A stretch of DNA of 64,000 bases from Paraglaciecola polaris LMG 21857 (lineage in GTDB: Bacteria; Pseudomonadota; Gammaproteobacteria; Enterobacterales; Alteromonadaceae): positions 47,083 to 111,082 of the forward strand of contig NZ_BAER01000047.1 in the NCBI RefSeq assembly GCF_000315055.1. The letters are read 5' to 3'. Position 1 is the stretch's first letter. Each line of letters begins with the position of its first letter. Made by a program: the position numbers and the translations under genes. Positions 1-9,607 of this stretch are shown here, piece by piece. The notes under the pieces were generated by a model that saw only the letters and a program-made list of their open reading frames with translations, was not told where the DNA came from and made no database searches.

Positions 1-3000
1 GATGCAGTTTAGCCACCTGAAATACGCCTTCAGGGGCACCGGTAGCGATAAACTGTTCACGGAACTCAAGCGCTTCAGCATAGAACAGCTCAGACACCAC
101 TGAAATAACTACGTTGCCTGTTGCTAAGGCTGTCACTATGGATAGCGTCCAGTATTCGAACGTCACGTCTTTATCGGCGAAACATACCAAGATCCCTCTT
201 GGCTCCAGATATAGCACATTTGATTCGCCCGTTGGCCCAGGTAATACCTTGGGTTTTTTCAGGCGTTTCTCAATACTGATCAACTGTGAACGAGACGCTG
301 CTAAGGTAGAGTTTAAATCTTCCGCCAGTTCTTCAACTATTTCAACTTTTGCCAACTTAGCCAGTAACTGACGAACAGAAGAAATACGAGTATTTAATTC
401 TGATAAGCGCCACTCGTGCTCAGTCGAGCATGCATTTTTCATAAACTGAACAGCTTGTTGCTTGGCCTCGTCAGTACTTAGCAGGGCTTCATCGGTATTG
501 GGCAACGACTCACTTACCGCTCGCGGAGTCGATTTTTCGAGCATTAAGCGTGGCAAGTAATTAGGGCCACCCGCTTTCGGGCCGGTACCTGAAAGCCCGC
601 GTCCACCAAAGGGCTGAACACCAACGATGGCACCAATCATGTTGCGGTTAACATACACGTTACCAGCACGGGAGAGTTTAACCAGTTCCATGGCACGCAT
701 ATCAATGCGGGTATGGATCCCCATGGTTAAACCAAACCCCGTGGCGTTAATTTTCTCTACAGTTTGTTCCAACTCATCGGCTTTAAAGCGCACTATGTGC
801 ACACAAGGACCAAACACTTCGCGTTTTAGTACTGAGATATCGGCAATTTGATATAACTTGGGCGCGAAAAATGTGCCCTTGTTAGCGGGTACCGAGCATT
901 CATATAATAAAGTGCCATTTTGCTGCATATCGTCCGCATGGGCCTGTAAGTTAGCCAAGGCTTTTTGATCAATAACAGGGCCAATGTCGGTGGCTAAATA
1001 AGCGGGATCACCCACGCTTAATTCCTTAAGCGCACCAATTAGCATCTCGGTGACCGTATCGGCTATCTCTTCTTGTAAGAATAATACGCGCAAGGCTGAG
1101 CAACGTTGACCTGCACTTTGAAAACCTGAGGCAATCACGTCATCAACCACTTGCTCTGGTAACGCCGTTGAGTCAACAATCATGCAGTTTTGACCGCCTG
1201 TTTCGGCAATCAAAGGCACCTGTTCTCCGCCTCTTTGTGCCAAGGTGTTAGCAATAATATTACCGGTAACCGTTGAACCGGTAAACATAACCGCTTTAAT
1301 GCGCTCATCCGGTAACAACACGTCGCCCACATCAGGACCGTTAGCGATAACAGCCTGCACAACACCCTCTGGTAATCCCACATACTCCATTAATTGTAAT
1401 GCGCGCAGAGCGATTAGACTGGTTTGCTCAGCGGGTTTAGCAATCACTGTATTACCGGTTACAAGGGCTGCCGCCACTTGGCCTAAAAAGATAGCCAAGG
1501 GGAAGTTCCACGGGCTAATACACAGCACGACGCCACGGGGGGCAAGTCTGTCATCTTGGGCAAGTATTTCAGCTCGGGCGGCGTAATAACGACAAAAATC
1601 GACCGCCTCTCGCACTTCGTCCACGCCGTCTTTGGTCACCTTGCCTGCTTCTTTAATACACAGGGCAATAAGCTCGTCCATGTGGCGCTCAAGAATATCC
1701 GCGGTGCGGCGCAGCAAATCGGCTCGTTCCGGCATAGGCGTTTGCGACCAGCTGGCAAAGGCATTGTGCGCTGTGGTTAATTTATCTGCCATTTGTTGTT
1801 GACTATCAAAGTGATGAAAGCCAATGATTTCATCCACATTGGCAGGGTTACGCACAGCATGCGCACCTTCAGGCACTTGCGCTTCGCTCAATAAATTTTC
1901 GTCAAACCAACGATCAACCGACGCTTTAAGCGGGGTGATCTGATTGATATCAGTGACATCAATCCCTTTTGAGTTATCCCGCTCTTTACCAAACAAGGCT
2001 ATGGGCTTCTGGATTTGATCGTTGTATTTGAATTTTAAGCGTTGGGTTTTCTCAACAGGATCTTCAAGTAACGACTCTACCGGTCTAGATTCATCGACAA
2101 TGGCGTTCACAAACGAAGAGTTGGCGCCATTTTCAAGCAAGCGACGCACTAAATAAGCTAATAAGTCTTCATGCTCGCCCACAGGAGCATAAATTCGACA
2201 CTGAATATTTTCTACTGTCACTATCTGATCATAAAGACTGTCGCCCATACCGTGTAGACACTGAAACTCAAAACCTTCTTTATCATCACCGGCTAATTCA
2301 ATTATGACAGCGGCTGTGTATGCATTATGGGTAGCAAATTGTGGATAAATCGTATCGCGATAATCCAGTAATCGGTTGGCACAAGCGTGATAAGACACAT
2401 CGGTCGATGACTTACGGGTGAAGACCGGGAAGTGTTCTAAGCCGTCTTTTTGAGCATTTTTTATTTCGGTATCCCAGTATGCGCCTTTAACCAATCGAAC
2501 CATCATTTTGCGGCCGACTTTTTCGGTCAACTCTCGCAACCAGTCGATAACATATAAGGCACGTTTTTGATAAGACTGCACCGCTAGACCAAAACCGTTC
2601 CAATCTTTTAAGTCGGGATCGCTAAATACTTGCTCAATTACGTCCAGTGAGATATCCAGGCGTTCTGATTCTTCTGCATCCACGGTTAGACCAATATCGT
2701 ACTTTTTAGCCAGCAAACACAATTGCTTCAACTTAGGCGGGATCTCTGCCATAACCCGTTCTCTATGGGTAAATTCATAGCGTGGGTGAATGGCCGATAA
2801 TTTAACGGAAATTCCTGGACTTTTTCTCGGGCCTTTGCCTTTTGCTGCGTGACCAATGACTTCGATCGCTTGGGCATAAGCGTTAAAATATTCGTCGGCA
2901 TCTTTTTGCGTTCTGGCACCTTCACCAAGCATGTCGTAAGAGTACACATAACCTTTACGCTCTTTTTCTTCGGCTCGGCGCACGGCATCTTCGATGGTTT

Positions 3001-3544
3001 CGCCCATCACAAATTGCTGCCCCATCACCTTCATGGCTATGTTCATGGCTTTACGAATAACAGGCTCGCCAACTTTACCTAGGGTCTTTTTCAGAAAACC
3101 GAATTTGTTCTGTTGATTGGCATAATTAACTAAACCACCGGTGAGCAATAAACCCCAAGATGACGCGTTAACAAATAATGAATCACTGTTGCCTAGATGT
3201 GAGCTCCACTGGCCTTTGGATAACTTATCGCTGATCAGCTTATCTTGAGTATGCTTGTCCGGCACCCGCAACAATGCTTCCGCGAGGCACATTAGCACCA
3301 CGCCCTCAGCAGAAGACAAAGAATATTCGTTGAGCAATGCCTCAACCACTCCGGTACCTTCTTGATCATTTCGAATTTGCAGTACCATTTTACGTGCGCG
3401 TTCCCACGCACGGCTGCGAGCGCGCATATTAACTTCTGCGTCAGGCAGAATATGATCGACGGCGAGATTCTCATCGATGCGATAAAAATCACGAATTTTT
3501 TGACGTATGGGTGATTCAGTGACTAGGGTACCGTCGAACAACAT
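1..3544 (-). CDS. putA: Bifunctional proline dehydrogenase / delta-1-pyrroline-5-carboxylate dehydrogenase PutA, 3' end outside window
   Basis: PutA oxidises proline to glutamate in two steps, with FAD in the N-terminal barrel and NAD in the C-terminal aldehyde dehydrogenase. About 1180 residues are visible from the ATG at 3544; the gene runs off the left edge. The PRODH half shows the family blocks for substrate and FAD binding (LVKGAYWD, FATHNA, CLHGMGD, YAPVGEHEDLLAYLVRRLLENGA). The dehydrogenase half shows ISPWNFPLA, AETGGQN with the general-base Glu, and the catalytic Cys at about residue 815 in SAGQRCSALR. The N-terminus begins directly at the alpha-helical arm: the roughly 50-residue ribbon-helix-helix DNA-binding domain of E. 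coli PutA is absent, so this copy should be an enzyme without the autorepressor function. It is transcribed away from anmK's 3' end with a 317-bp gap upstream. Identification is very secure; only the C-terminus is unseen. Confidence 0.97.
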   Translation of the reverse strand, partial: MLFDGTLVTESPIRQKIRDFYRIDENLAVDHILPDAEVNMRARSRAWERARKMVLQIRNDQEGTGVVEALLNEYSLSSAEGVVLMCLAEALLRVPDKHTQDKLISDKLSKGQWSSHLGNSDSLFVNASSWGLLLTGGLVNYANQQNKFGFLKKTLGKVGEPVIRKAMNIAMKVMGQQFVMGETIEDAVRRAEEKERKGYVYSYDMLGEGARTQKDADEYFNAYAQAIEVIGHAAKGKGPRKSPGISVKLSAIHPRYEFTHRERVMAEIPPKLKQLCLLAKKYDIGLTVDAEESERLDISLDVIEQVFSDPDLKDWNGFGLAVQSYQKRALYVIDWLRELTEKVGRKMMVRLVKGAYWDTEIKNAQKDGLEHFPVFTRKSSTDVSYHACANRLLDYRDTIYPQFATHNAYTAAVIIELAGDDKEGFEFQCLHGMGDSLYDQIVTVENIQCRIYAPVGEHEDLLAYLVRRLLENGANSSFVNAIVDESRPVESLLEDPVEKTQRLKFKYNDQIQKPIALFGKERDNSKGIDVTDINQITPLKASVDRWFDENLLSEAQVPEGAHAVRNPANVDEIIGFHHFDSQQQMADKLTTAHNAFASWSQTPMPERADLLRRTADILERHMDELIALCIKEAGKVTKDGVDEVREAVDFCRYYAARAEILAQDDRLAPRGVVLCISPWNFPLAIFLGQVAAALVTGNTVIAKPAEQTSLIALRALQLMEYVGLPEGVVQAVIANGPDVGDVLLPDERIKAVMFTGSTVTGNIIANTLAQRGGEQVPLIAETGGQNCMIVDSTALPEQVVDDVIASGFQSAGQRCSALRVLFLQEEIADTVTEMLIGALKELSVGDPAYLATDIGPVIDQKALANLQAHADDMQQNGTLLYECSVPANKGTFFAPKLYQIADISVLKREVFGPCVHIVRFKADELEQTVEKINATGFGLTMGIHTRIDMRAMELVKLSRAGNVYVNRNMIGAIVGVQPFGGRGLSGTGPKAGGPNYLPRLMLEKSTPRAVSESLPNTDEALLSTDEAKQQAVQFMKNACSTEHEWRLSELNTRISSVRQLLAKLAKVEIVEELAEDLNSTLAASRSQLISIEKRLKKPKVLPGPTGESNVLYLEPRGILVCFADKDVTFEYWTLSIVTALATGNVVISVVSELFYAEALEFREQFIATGAPEGVFQVAKLH

Positions 3545-3861
3545 ATGCAACTCCAAATAAGCTGGAAAATTAAACGTAAGGCGTGCACTTTTTCAAGCCC
3601 ACTCAATATTTCGCGGAGTATATAGATAGCCACTAGTGGGAACAACGTTTGTGACACGTAAATTCCCGAAAAATAAGTAAACAGATGTATGCGCTTTTGC
3701 AAGCGCAATTAGTGAGCAAAATAGTGGGTGATTTGTAACAAATAGGCAGGTAATGCTAACACGCTGCAAAGTGAACCCATGGCGCTTCACTGGAATAGTA
3801 ATAAGCTTTAAATACCGCTTAGTATGCAGCGGCAGATTCAATGGCCCAGCGTAGCCATTTT
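3545..3861. other. Intergenic region upstream of putA
   Basis: This 317-bp gap lies between the stop of anmK and the start of putA, both on the minus strand. Short open frames on both strands overlap each other here and resemble no family. I see no repeat or strong hairpin. It should carry the putA promoter, but I cannot place convincing -35/-10 boxes by eye. Confidence 0.5.
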
Positions 3862-5067
3862 TTAGTCAGGAAAACTGATTTTCCCCATGGTGATATTCGG
3901 GATCCCTTGGGTAATATTACCAAAAGTTTGCTGGCCACCTACCAAACATTCATTGGCCAAAATCGCAAACAACACGGCTTCTTTCGCATCTGGGTTGATA
4001 CCCAACTTACTGGTATCTTCAATGATAGAAACTCTCGGACACAAACTAAGAATGTGCTCCATCAATAGTGGATTATGAATACCACCGCCGCTGGCGTACA
4101 CGCTAAAGTCAGCTAAATTACCAGCGCAGTCGTTGATTGCCTGTGCAATCACGTGCGCCGAAAAGAAATTAAGGGTTGCCATCACATCTTGAGGCGCTAG
4201 CGCTTGTGTATTGGTACGTTGTTGTGCATCCATTAAATAGCGCAAATTAAACACTTCTGGCCCCGTGGTTTTAGGGAAATCCAGGGTAAAGAATTCATGC
4301 TGCTTTAGCGCCTCTAATAACCCGGTATGTATTTCCCCCTGACGTGCGATAGCACTATCTTTATCATAATGCAGTGGTGCAAAGTGTTTTTGCACGTAAG
4401 CATCCATTATGGTGTTCCCCGGACCAATATCAGAACTAAATACCGCACTTGAGTCAGCCGTGAGGGGCAAATAGGTTAAATTCGCTATGCCGCCCATGTT
4501 TAGCAAAATACGATTTTCTTGGCGACTGGTAAAAAACAAATAATCTCCATATACCGCTAAAGGCGCGCCCTCTCCTCCTGCAGCGATATGTTTTTGCCGA
4601 AAATCAGCCACCGTTAGGATCCCCGTCGTCACCGCTAGGTGATCAGCATCACCTATTTGTAAGGTTCCGTTGCCAAATTCACTTTGACCATGCTGACGCA
4701 AAGGACAGTGATATATGGTTTGCCCATGGCTGGCGATTGCGTCGATATCTGACGCGTCTACGCCCCATTTTGCCAAACATTGATTGATCATCTGGCCGTG
4801 TAATACTCCGATCCAAGGGTTCAATAAGGTCACCTGTTGCAAATCGACTTGGCGCTGAGCAAAAACACTTTTTATTTTCTGTTTGTAGTTATCGTCGTAA
4901 TCCACAGTGCAAAACTCTAATAACGCAATTTGCGTATCAGTACCTTGACCTTCGATTCGGCACAACGCCACGTCTAATCCATCTAAAGACGTGCCGCTCA
5001 TTAAACCGATAATAACGCGCGAGCGTTTTTTAGCGCTGCGGTAAAGTTGCTCTATATGCGTGTTCAT
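3862..5067 (-). CDS. anmK: Anhydro-N-acetylmuramic acid kinase AnmK
   Basis: AnmK hydrolyses and phosphorylates 1,6-anhydro-MurNAc to MurNAc-6-phosphate in cytoplasmic peptidoglycan recycling. The 401-residue product has the N-terminal nucleotide-binding signature GLMSGTSLDGLDVA at about residues 20-33, then IASHGQT, the active-site region ILTVADFRQKHIAAGGEGAPL, NMGGIANLTYL, and SDIGPGNTIMDAY with the base Asp; the C-terminal half has YASGGGIHNPLL. The length is close to the family norm (about 370). The ATG at 5067 (MNTHIEQ) was chosen; an upstream TTG at 5097 is in frame but has no better support. The gene is divergent from a TonB-dependent receptor across about 180 bp, so the two may share regulatory DNA. 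No other cell-wall recycling gene is adjacent. Confidence 0.96.
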   Translation of the reverse strand: MNTHIEQLYRSAKKRSRVIIGLMSGTSLDGLDVALCRIEGQGTDTQIALLEFCTVDYDDNYKQKIKSVFAQRQVDLQQVTLLNPWIGVLHGQMINQCLAKWGVDASDIDAIASHGQTIYHCPLRQHGQSEFGNGTLQIGDADHLAVTTGILTVADFRQKHIAAGGEGAPLAVYGDYLFFTSRQENRILLNMGGIANLTYLPLTADSSAVFSSDIGPGNTIMDAYVQKHFAPLHYDKDSAIARQGEIHTGLLEALKQHEFFTLDFPKTTGPEVFNLRYLMDAQQRTNTQALAPQDVMATLNFFSAHVIAQAINDCAGNLADFSVYASGGGIHNPLLMEHILSLCPRVSIIEDTSKLGINPDAKEAVLFAILANECLVGGQQTFGNITQGIPNITMGKISFPD

Positions 5068-5245
5068 TATTAGTTTTGACCTGATTTCACTTATCAATGA
5101 GAATAATTTATCAATAAATACACTATTTACAAGAAACTTTTATTGCAATTTGAATTTTACTGGACTGATAATGACCCTGCTGTACAAATAAAAATCATCA
5201 ATGGCACATTTTTTCAACGGATATTGACAACGGGATAGAAGACAC

Positions 5246-7984
5246 ATGAAATATCGAACTAATTCTACCAAGCTGCAACGACTCGCTTTAACGCCTGTCA
5301 CCCTAGCAGTTACTGCGGCCCTTTTCAGTTCTGCCCCTATGGCCCAAGAACAAAATCAGAAGCAAGATAAAACCGAAGTGATTTCTATCACAGGTTCGAG
5401 AATTCAACGCACAGAGCTAGTATCCAGTAGCGCCGTTGCCAGTGTTGATGAAGTGCAGATTAAATTAGACCGCGCCGTCAACGTCGAAGATATTACCAGC
5501 AAATTACCCCAAGCGGCAGCGGGAGCAAACAGTACCGGTTCTACCGTGGGTGACTCATTTGGTTCTTCCACTATTGACCTGCGCGGTTTAGGTCAAAACC
5601 GTACGCTGGTGTTAATTGATGGCACACGTGCTGTGCCTTTCAGTTTCCGTAACTCAGTGGACGTTAACATGATCCCGACCGGTTTGATTAAACGTGTTGA
5701 CGTACTTACAGGTGGCGCAGCGGCCATTTATGGCGCCGATGCGGTATCTGGCGTAGTTAACTTCATCTTAAACGACGACTTTAATGGAGCTGAGTTTTCT
5801 AGCAGTTATGAAACCGCTGACGGTGGCAACGAAAAAATTAATCTCGAAGGCATTTTTGGTGGCGATATTGCGGACGGCGCAGGCCATATCACAGGCTACC
5901 TAGGTTATTCTGAACGCAAAGAGTTATTGGCTGGCGAACGTGATTACGCCATGAAAAACCCAAATTCAATCATCAACACAGGTGGTTATTATACCGACGT
6001 TGCCACAGGCAATACATTTGCTATTAATGCTGCAGGGAGTGTGGTGGATGAACGTCAAACGACTAGCTCTACGGCTGATCTTTACCTGACGCAACCCATG
6101 AAACGTTTGTCTACCGGTTTGCTGTTTGATTTTGATTTAACCGAAAACGCGACTGCCTATGGCCGTGCTATGTACTCTAAAGTGACAGTACAAGGCGCAG
6201 GTGCAAGTGGACAAGCGCCTATTTCCGTTAATCAACAGGTCACTCTGACCGCAGATAACGCTTTTTTAAGCGATGAAATTCGCAATAACTTAACCTTCGA
6301 TGGCAATGCGCAGGTTAATGTAGAAAGAAACCTAGGACTTGGTGTGCAGCACACTGAGGCAGTTCGTGATTCTATTCAACTGCAAATGGGCGTGAAAGGT
6401 GATATTAATGACTATTTGCGTTATGACGTTTATGGTCAATACGGTAGAACCGATGAAACAGCGACCATTTATAACAATGGGTATAAAGTTGATGGCTTAG
6501 GTAACAACCGCTTCGCCGCGCTGGCCAACACGGTAGATATATTTGACCCTAATCTCGATTTAACCAGCTTCAGTGATCCCTTGATTTACACTACTCGAGA
6601 ACGTACCCAAAATGTGTTAGCCGCCACGTTATCAGGTGATTCGTCAGCGATTTTCGAACTACCAGATGGCCCCATTGATTTTGCTATTGGTTATGAATAC
6701 CGTAAAGAAACCGGTAAACAAACCCCAGGCGATGCCTTCAGAAATGGCACCAGTTTTGCGTCAGTCAGCGCATTTGATATGGATGCAGGCTTTGATAGTG
6801 AAGAGTTCTATGCTGAAGTGCTGGTTCCTGTTATTTCAGACGTCGCTTTTGCCAAGGAAATCAGTATCGAAGGTGCCTACCGCATTTCAGATTATTCGAA
6901 CACGGAAGCAGAGGATACTTATAAAATTGGTCTTAACTGGGCCATTAACGATGATATTCGATTCCGTGCGAACAAGTTAACGGCGTTTAGAGCCCCTAAC
7001 CTAGGCGAATTTGCTAGCCCAATCAGCGGATTATCACTCGCTTTATTTGATCAAACGAGTGACCAATTTGTGGCACGATTTGCTGGACGCTATAACGGCG
7101 ATCCATGTTTATTAGGCACAGGCGATGCAGCCCAATGTGAACGTTATGGTGCGCCAGCGATTGGCACCGCATACGATTCTAGCACCGCCGAATATACTTA
7201 TGGTGGCAACCCAGACATCAAACCTGAGCAAGCTGAATCTGAGACGGTCGGCGTGGTTTACACGCCTGAATACATCAAAGGTTTTGATGTATCAATCGAT
7301 TATTACCACATTGATATCTCTGATGCGGTGAGCCAAATTCAGCCGGGAGCAGCCTTGCAAAGCTGTTATATCGATAACCCTGACGCAAGCAACCCATTAT
7401 GTGGCGCGGTATTACGTGACCCAACCACAGGATTTATCACCACCGCCATCGTTAACGACTTTAACTTAGCCTCAATAGAGCAAAGCGGTATTGATATCGC
7501 CACCAACTACATTATGGATGCTCCCGATACCATCGGCGGTACATTTAAGTTTAGCTATCAGGGTAATCTGGTCACCAAACAAACTCGTCAAAACAATGCC
7601 ACTGTGGCCGCGGTTGATTGTAAAGGTACTTATGGCAGTGCCTGTTCCGGAGATTTTGCCAGTGTGTTACAAGCAGATTACAAGCACAGAGCAACCCTTG
7701 ATTGGAATCTAGATACAATGAACTTTCAACTAGGCTGGCGACGCATTGGCGATGTAGATTATGCATCTGATCGCTCCACCGGTATCTCTGCCCAAGACTA
7801 TTTTGATTTTGCCGCTTCTTGGCAGGCAACTGAGCAAGTGGTGTTAAACTTCGGTATCGACAATTTATTTGATAAACAACCGCCAATTCCTGAAGTGGGT
7901 GCGAACCATTTCAATACTGTCAGTGATTACGATGTCATAGGCAGAACGGTAGGTTTAGCAATTAGATACTCGCCGAGTTTTTAA
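5246..7984 (+). CDS. TonB-dependent receptor, large (912 aa)
   Basis: An outer-membrane receptor that would import a ligand using TonB energy. There is an N-terminal signal peptide (hydrophobic stretch TPVTLAVTAALFSS, probable cleavage after PMAQ). A TonB-box-like EVISITGSRI at about residues 43-52 precedes the plug domain, recognisable by LRGLGQNRTLVLIDGTRAV and VDVLTGGAAAIYGADAVSGVVNF. The C-terminal half is a barrel with strands such as NFGIDNLFDKQPP and ends in an aromatic Phe (YSPSF), as expected for Bam-dependent insertion. The plug style (LGQNRTLVLIDG, GGAAAIYGADAVSGVVN) belongs to the large group of receptors common in Alteromonadales and sphingomonads, whose ligands are often oligosaccharides or peptides. 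Proximity to anmK could hint at a cell-wall sugar ligand, but that is only inference. A perfect-stem terminator follows. Confidence 0.93.
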   Translation: MKYRTNSTKLQRLALTPVTLAVTAALFSSAPMAQEQNQKQDKTEVISITGSRIQRTELVSSSAVASVDEVQIKLDRAVNVEDITSKLPQAAAGANSTGSTVGDSFGSSTIDLRGLGQNRTLVLIDGTRAVPFSFRNSVDVNMIPTGLIKRVDVLTGGAAAIYGADAVSGVVNFILNDDFNGAEFSSSYETADGGNEKINLEGIFGGDIADGAGHITGYLGYSERKELLAGERDYAMKNPNSIINTGGYYTDVATGNTFAINAAGSVVDERQTTSSTADLYLTQPMKRLSTGLLFDFDLTENATAYGRAMYSKVTVQGAGASGQAPISVNQQVTLTADNAFLSDEIRNNLTFDGNAQVNVERNLGLGVQHTEAVRDSIQLQMGVKGDINDYLRYDVYGQYGRTDETATIYNNGYKVDGLGNNRFAALANTVDIFDPNLDLTSFSDPLIYTTRERTQNVLAATLSGDSSAIFELPDGPIDFAIGYEYRKETGKQTPGDAFRNGTSFASVSAFDMDAGFDSEEFYAEVLVPVISDVAFAKEISIEGAYRISDYSNTEAEDTYKIGLNWAINDDIRFRANKLTAFRAPNLGEFASPISGLSLALFDQTSDQFVARFAGRYNGDPCLLGTGDAAQCERYGAPAIGTAYDSSTAEYTYGGNPDIKPEQAESETVGVVYTPEYIKGFDVSIDYYHIDISDAVSQIQPGAALQSCYIDNPDASNPLCGAVLRDPTTGFITTAIVNDFNLASIEQSGIDIATNYIMDAPDTIGGTFKFSYQGNLVTKQTRQNNATVAAVDCKGTYGSACSGDFASVLQADYKHRATLDWNLDTMNFQLGWRRIGDVDYASDRSTGISAQDYFDFAASWQATEQVVLNFGIDNLFDKQPPIPEVGANHFNTVSDYDVIGRTVGLAIRYSPSF

Positions 7985-8010
7985 CTTTTTATTAAAACTA
8001 AGCGTTTGTT

Positions 8011-8040
8011 AAACAAGCCCTGTAAATGCAGGGCTTGTTT
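8011..8040 (+). terminator. Rho-independent terminator after the TonB receptor
   Basis: A perfect 12-bp inverted repeat (AAACAAGCCCTG / CAGGGCTTGTTT) with a six-base loop lies 27 bp after the stop codon. The distal arm ends in TTTAT, giving a short U tract. It is well placed to end receptor transcription and may also act on the opposite strand. Confidence 0.85.
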
Positions 8041-8163
8041 ATGCCTTAACCTAATATACGCACACTGTGATAAACCAAAAATCTGGCCACAAGTAAGCGT
8101 TGCCTCGGCATGCTCAACCGGCACCTCGAATACGATTGCTTACCCAATGCAAGCATACTATCT

Positions 8164-8562
8164 TCAACAAACGCGAGAATTAACTTCAGTAGTAGCCGCT
8201 GTCATCAGTTTATGGATAGGGCATTTTTCAGCAATTTCACTCAGCCGTTGGCGCTGTTCGGTGGTTAGTTCACCGTTAAGGTTTACACTAACATTCAATA
8301 CATAAATCCCTTTGCTTTCAGCGCTCGTGTTGCGATCTATGTTCAGGTCGACACTGACCAGCGGGATTTGTTTGCGTTTGGTATACATCAGTAAGGTAAT
8401 CGCCTTACAAGCTGCCAAGGACGCATCATAAAGATCATGGGGATCGGGTGCTGAATCCTCACCTCCCAACATCCCGGCAACATCAGAAAATAGTGTGTGT
8501 TGATGAACACAAATCGTTTGACGAAAGGTGCCGGCATCACTTTTTTGTAAGTGAATAGTCAT
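8164..8562 (-). CDS. OsmC/Ohr family protein
   Basis: A 132-residue cytoplasmic protein of the OsmC-like superfamily, whose better-known members are thiol-dependent peroxidases acting on organic hydroperoxides. Both characteristic cysteines are visible: the first in SLAACKAITLLMY at about residue 50, on the central helix, and the second in EKCPIHKLM near residue 113. The ATPDPHDLYDASLAAC-like lead-in (here SAPDPHDLYDAS) matches the YhfA/OsmC group. It lies 44 bp downstream of a pirin gene on the same strand and probably shares its transcript, which would suit an oxidative-stress role. The specific substrate cannot be told. Confidence 0.85.
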   Translation of the reverse strand: MTIHLQKSDAGTFRQTICVHQHTLFSDVAGMLGGEDSAPDPHDLYDASLAACKAITLLMYTKRKQIPLVSVDLNIDRNTSAESKGIYVLNVSVNLNGELTTEQRQRLSEIAEKCPIHKLMTAATTEVNSRVC

Positions 8563-8606
8563 AAATTACCCTAACTAAAGTTATGCTATTTTCGTTCGCT
8601 CAATAT

Positions 8607-9521
8607 TTATTTCGGTAAAGGGATAAACTCGTGTTCATCACCCACGACTTTGGGAAATCGCCCTGCTAACCAATCTTGCTTAGCTTGCTCAACTCGTTCT
8701 TTACGGCTCGAAATGAAATTCCATTCTATATACCGCTTAGCCATTTTTTCGCCGCCAATCAAAGCAATTCGGCACTCTGTTGTCGCTTCTATCATCACGC
8801 CCTCCGCTGCGGACAGAACCACCATGGCGAATTCAGGAATGACGGTATCTTTGATTTTCAAACTACCTTTGGCTACATAAATGGCCCGCTCTTCACAATT
8901 AGGTAATGCTAAGATTTGCCCCGCTTGCATATGGGCTTCAACGTACAAGGTTTCAGCATAGGTCAGCACGGGTGACGTGAGGCCGTAAGCCGATCCCATC
9001 AACACCCGAAGTGACACACCTTCGATGGTCGTCCCGGGAATAATCGTTGATGAATAATGATAAAAAGCCGGATCGATCTCTTCATCTTTTTCTGGCAAGG
9101 CTAACCAGAGTTGCAAACCATGTAGCGTATGCTCAACGTTTTTCACTTCAGGGCGTTCACGTTCTGAATGGGTAATGCCCTTGCCTGCCACCATTAAGTT
9201 AATATCGCCAGGGGTGATAGTGGCATAACTGCCTAATGAATCACGATGCAGAATTTCACCTTCAAAAAGGTAAGTGACAGTCGCCAAATTGATATGGGGA
9301 TGAGGGCGCACATTAATGCCCGAACCAGCGGGAAAGTTAGCTGGCCCCATATGGTCAAAGAATATCCAGGGACCTACGGTTTTGCGCTCTTTGGTTGGCA
9401 AGGTACGGCGAACCGAAAACTCCCCCAAATCTTTGGCTCTGGGTTGTATGATGATATCGATGGCGTCGCAGCCCTTATCAATATTGCATTCAAGCTCAAG
9501 GTCTTTCGATTCAATACTCAT
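8607..9521 (-). CDS. Pirin family protein
   Basis: A 304-residue bicupin of the pirin family. The N-terminal cupin carries GPWIFFDHMGP and the metal-ligand pattern RPHPHINLATVTYLFEGEILHRDSLG, followed by the second part of the cupin motif with GDINLMVAGKGITHSERE; these supply the His/His/His/Glu iron site. The C-terminal pirin domain contains the ALPNCEERAIYVAKG stretch. Known pirins range from iron-dependent quercetin dioxygenases to transcription cofactors, so the molecular role is open. It is followed by the OsmC-like gene and was probably co-transcribed with it. It differs clearly from the second pirin in this window (17170-18030), so the two are not a recent duplication. Confidence 0.9.
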   Translation of the reverse strand: MSIESKDLELECNIDKGCDAIDIIIQPRAKDLGEFSVRRTLPTKERKTVGPWIFFDHMGPANFPAGSGINVRPHPHINLATVTYLFEGEILHRDSLGSYATITPGDINLMVAGKGITHSERERPEVKNVEHTLHGLQLWLALPEKDEEIDPAFYHYSSTIIPGTTIEGVSLRVLMGSAYGLTSPVLTYAETLYVEAHMQAGQILALPNCEERAIYVAKGSLKIKDTVIPEFAMVVLSAAEGVMIEATTECRIALIGGEKMAKRYIEWNFISSRKERVEQAKQDWLAGRFPKVVGDEHEFIPLPK

Positions 9522-9607
9522 GCTTTTTCCTATTTTTCATCATTGCACACTGCCAGTAAAATCGCTGTCAGTGTTCGACAAACCCCAGCGGTCAGCACAA
9601 TGACTGA

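Noticed and set aside
3593..3841. Minus-strand frame of 82 codons between anmK and putA
   Set aside because: It overlaps another frame of the same quality, has no convincing RBS and no family-like pattern.
5068..5097. Extended anmK start at a TTG at 5097
   Set aside because: The extra ten residues match nothing in the family and the ATG at 5067 starts just before the conserved N-terminal region.
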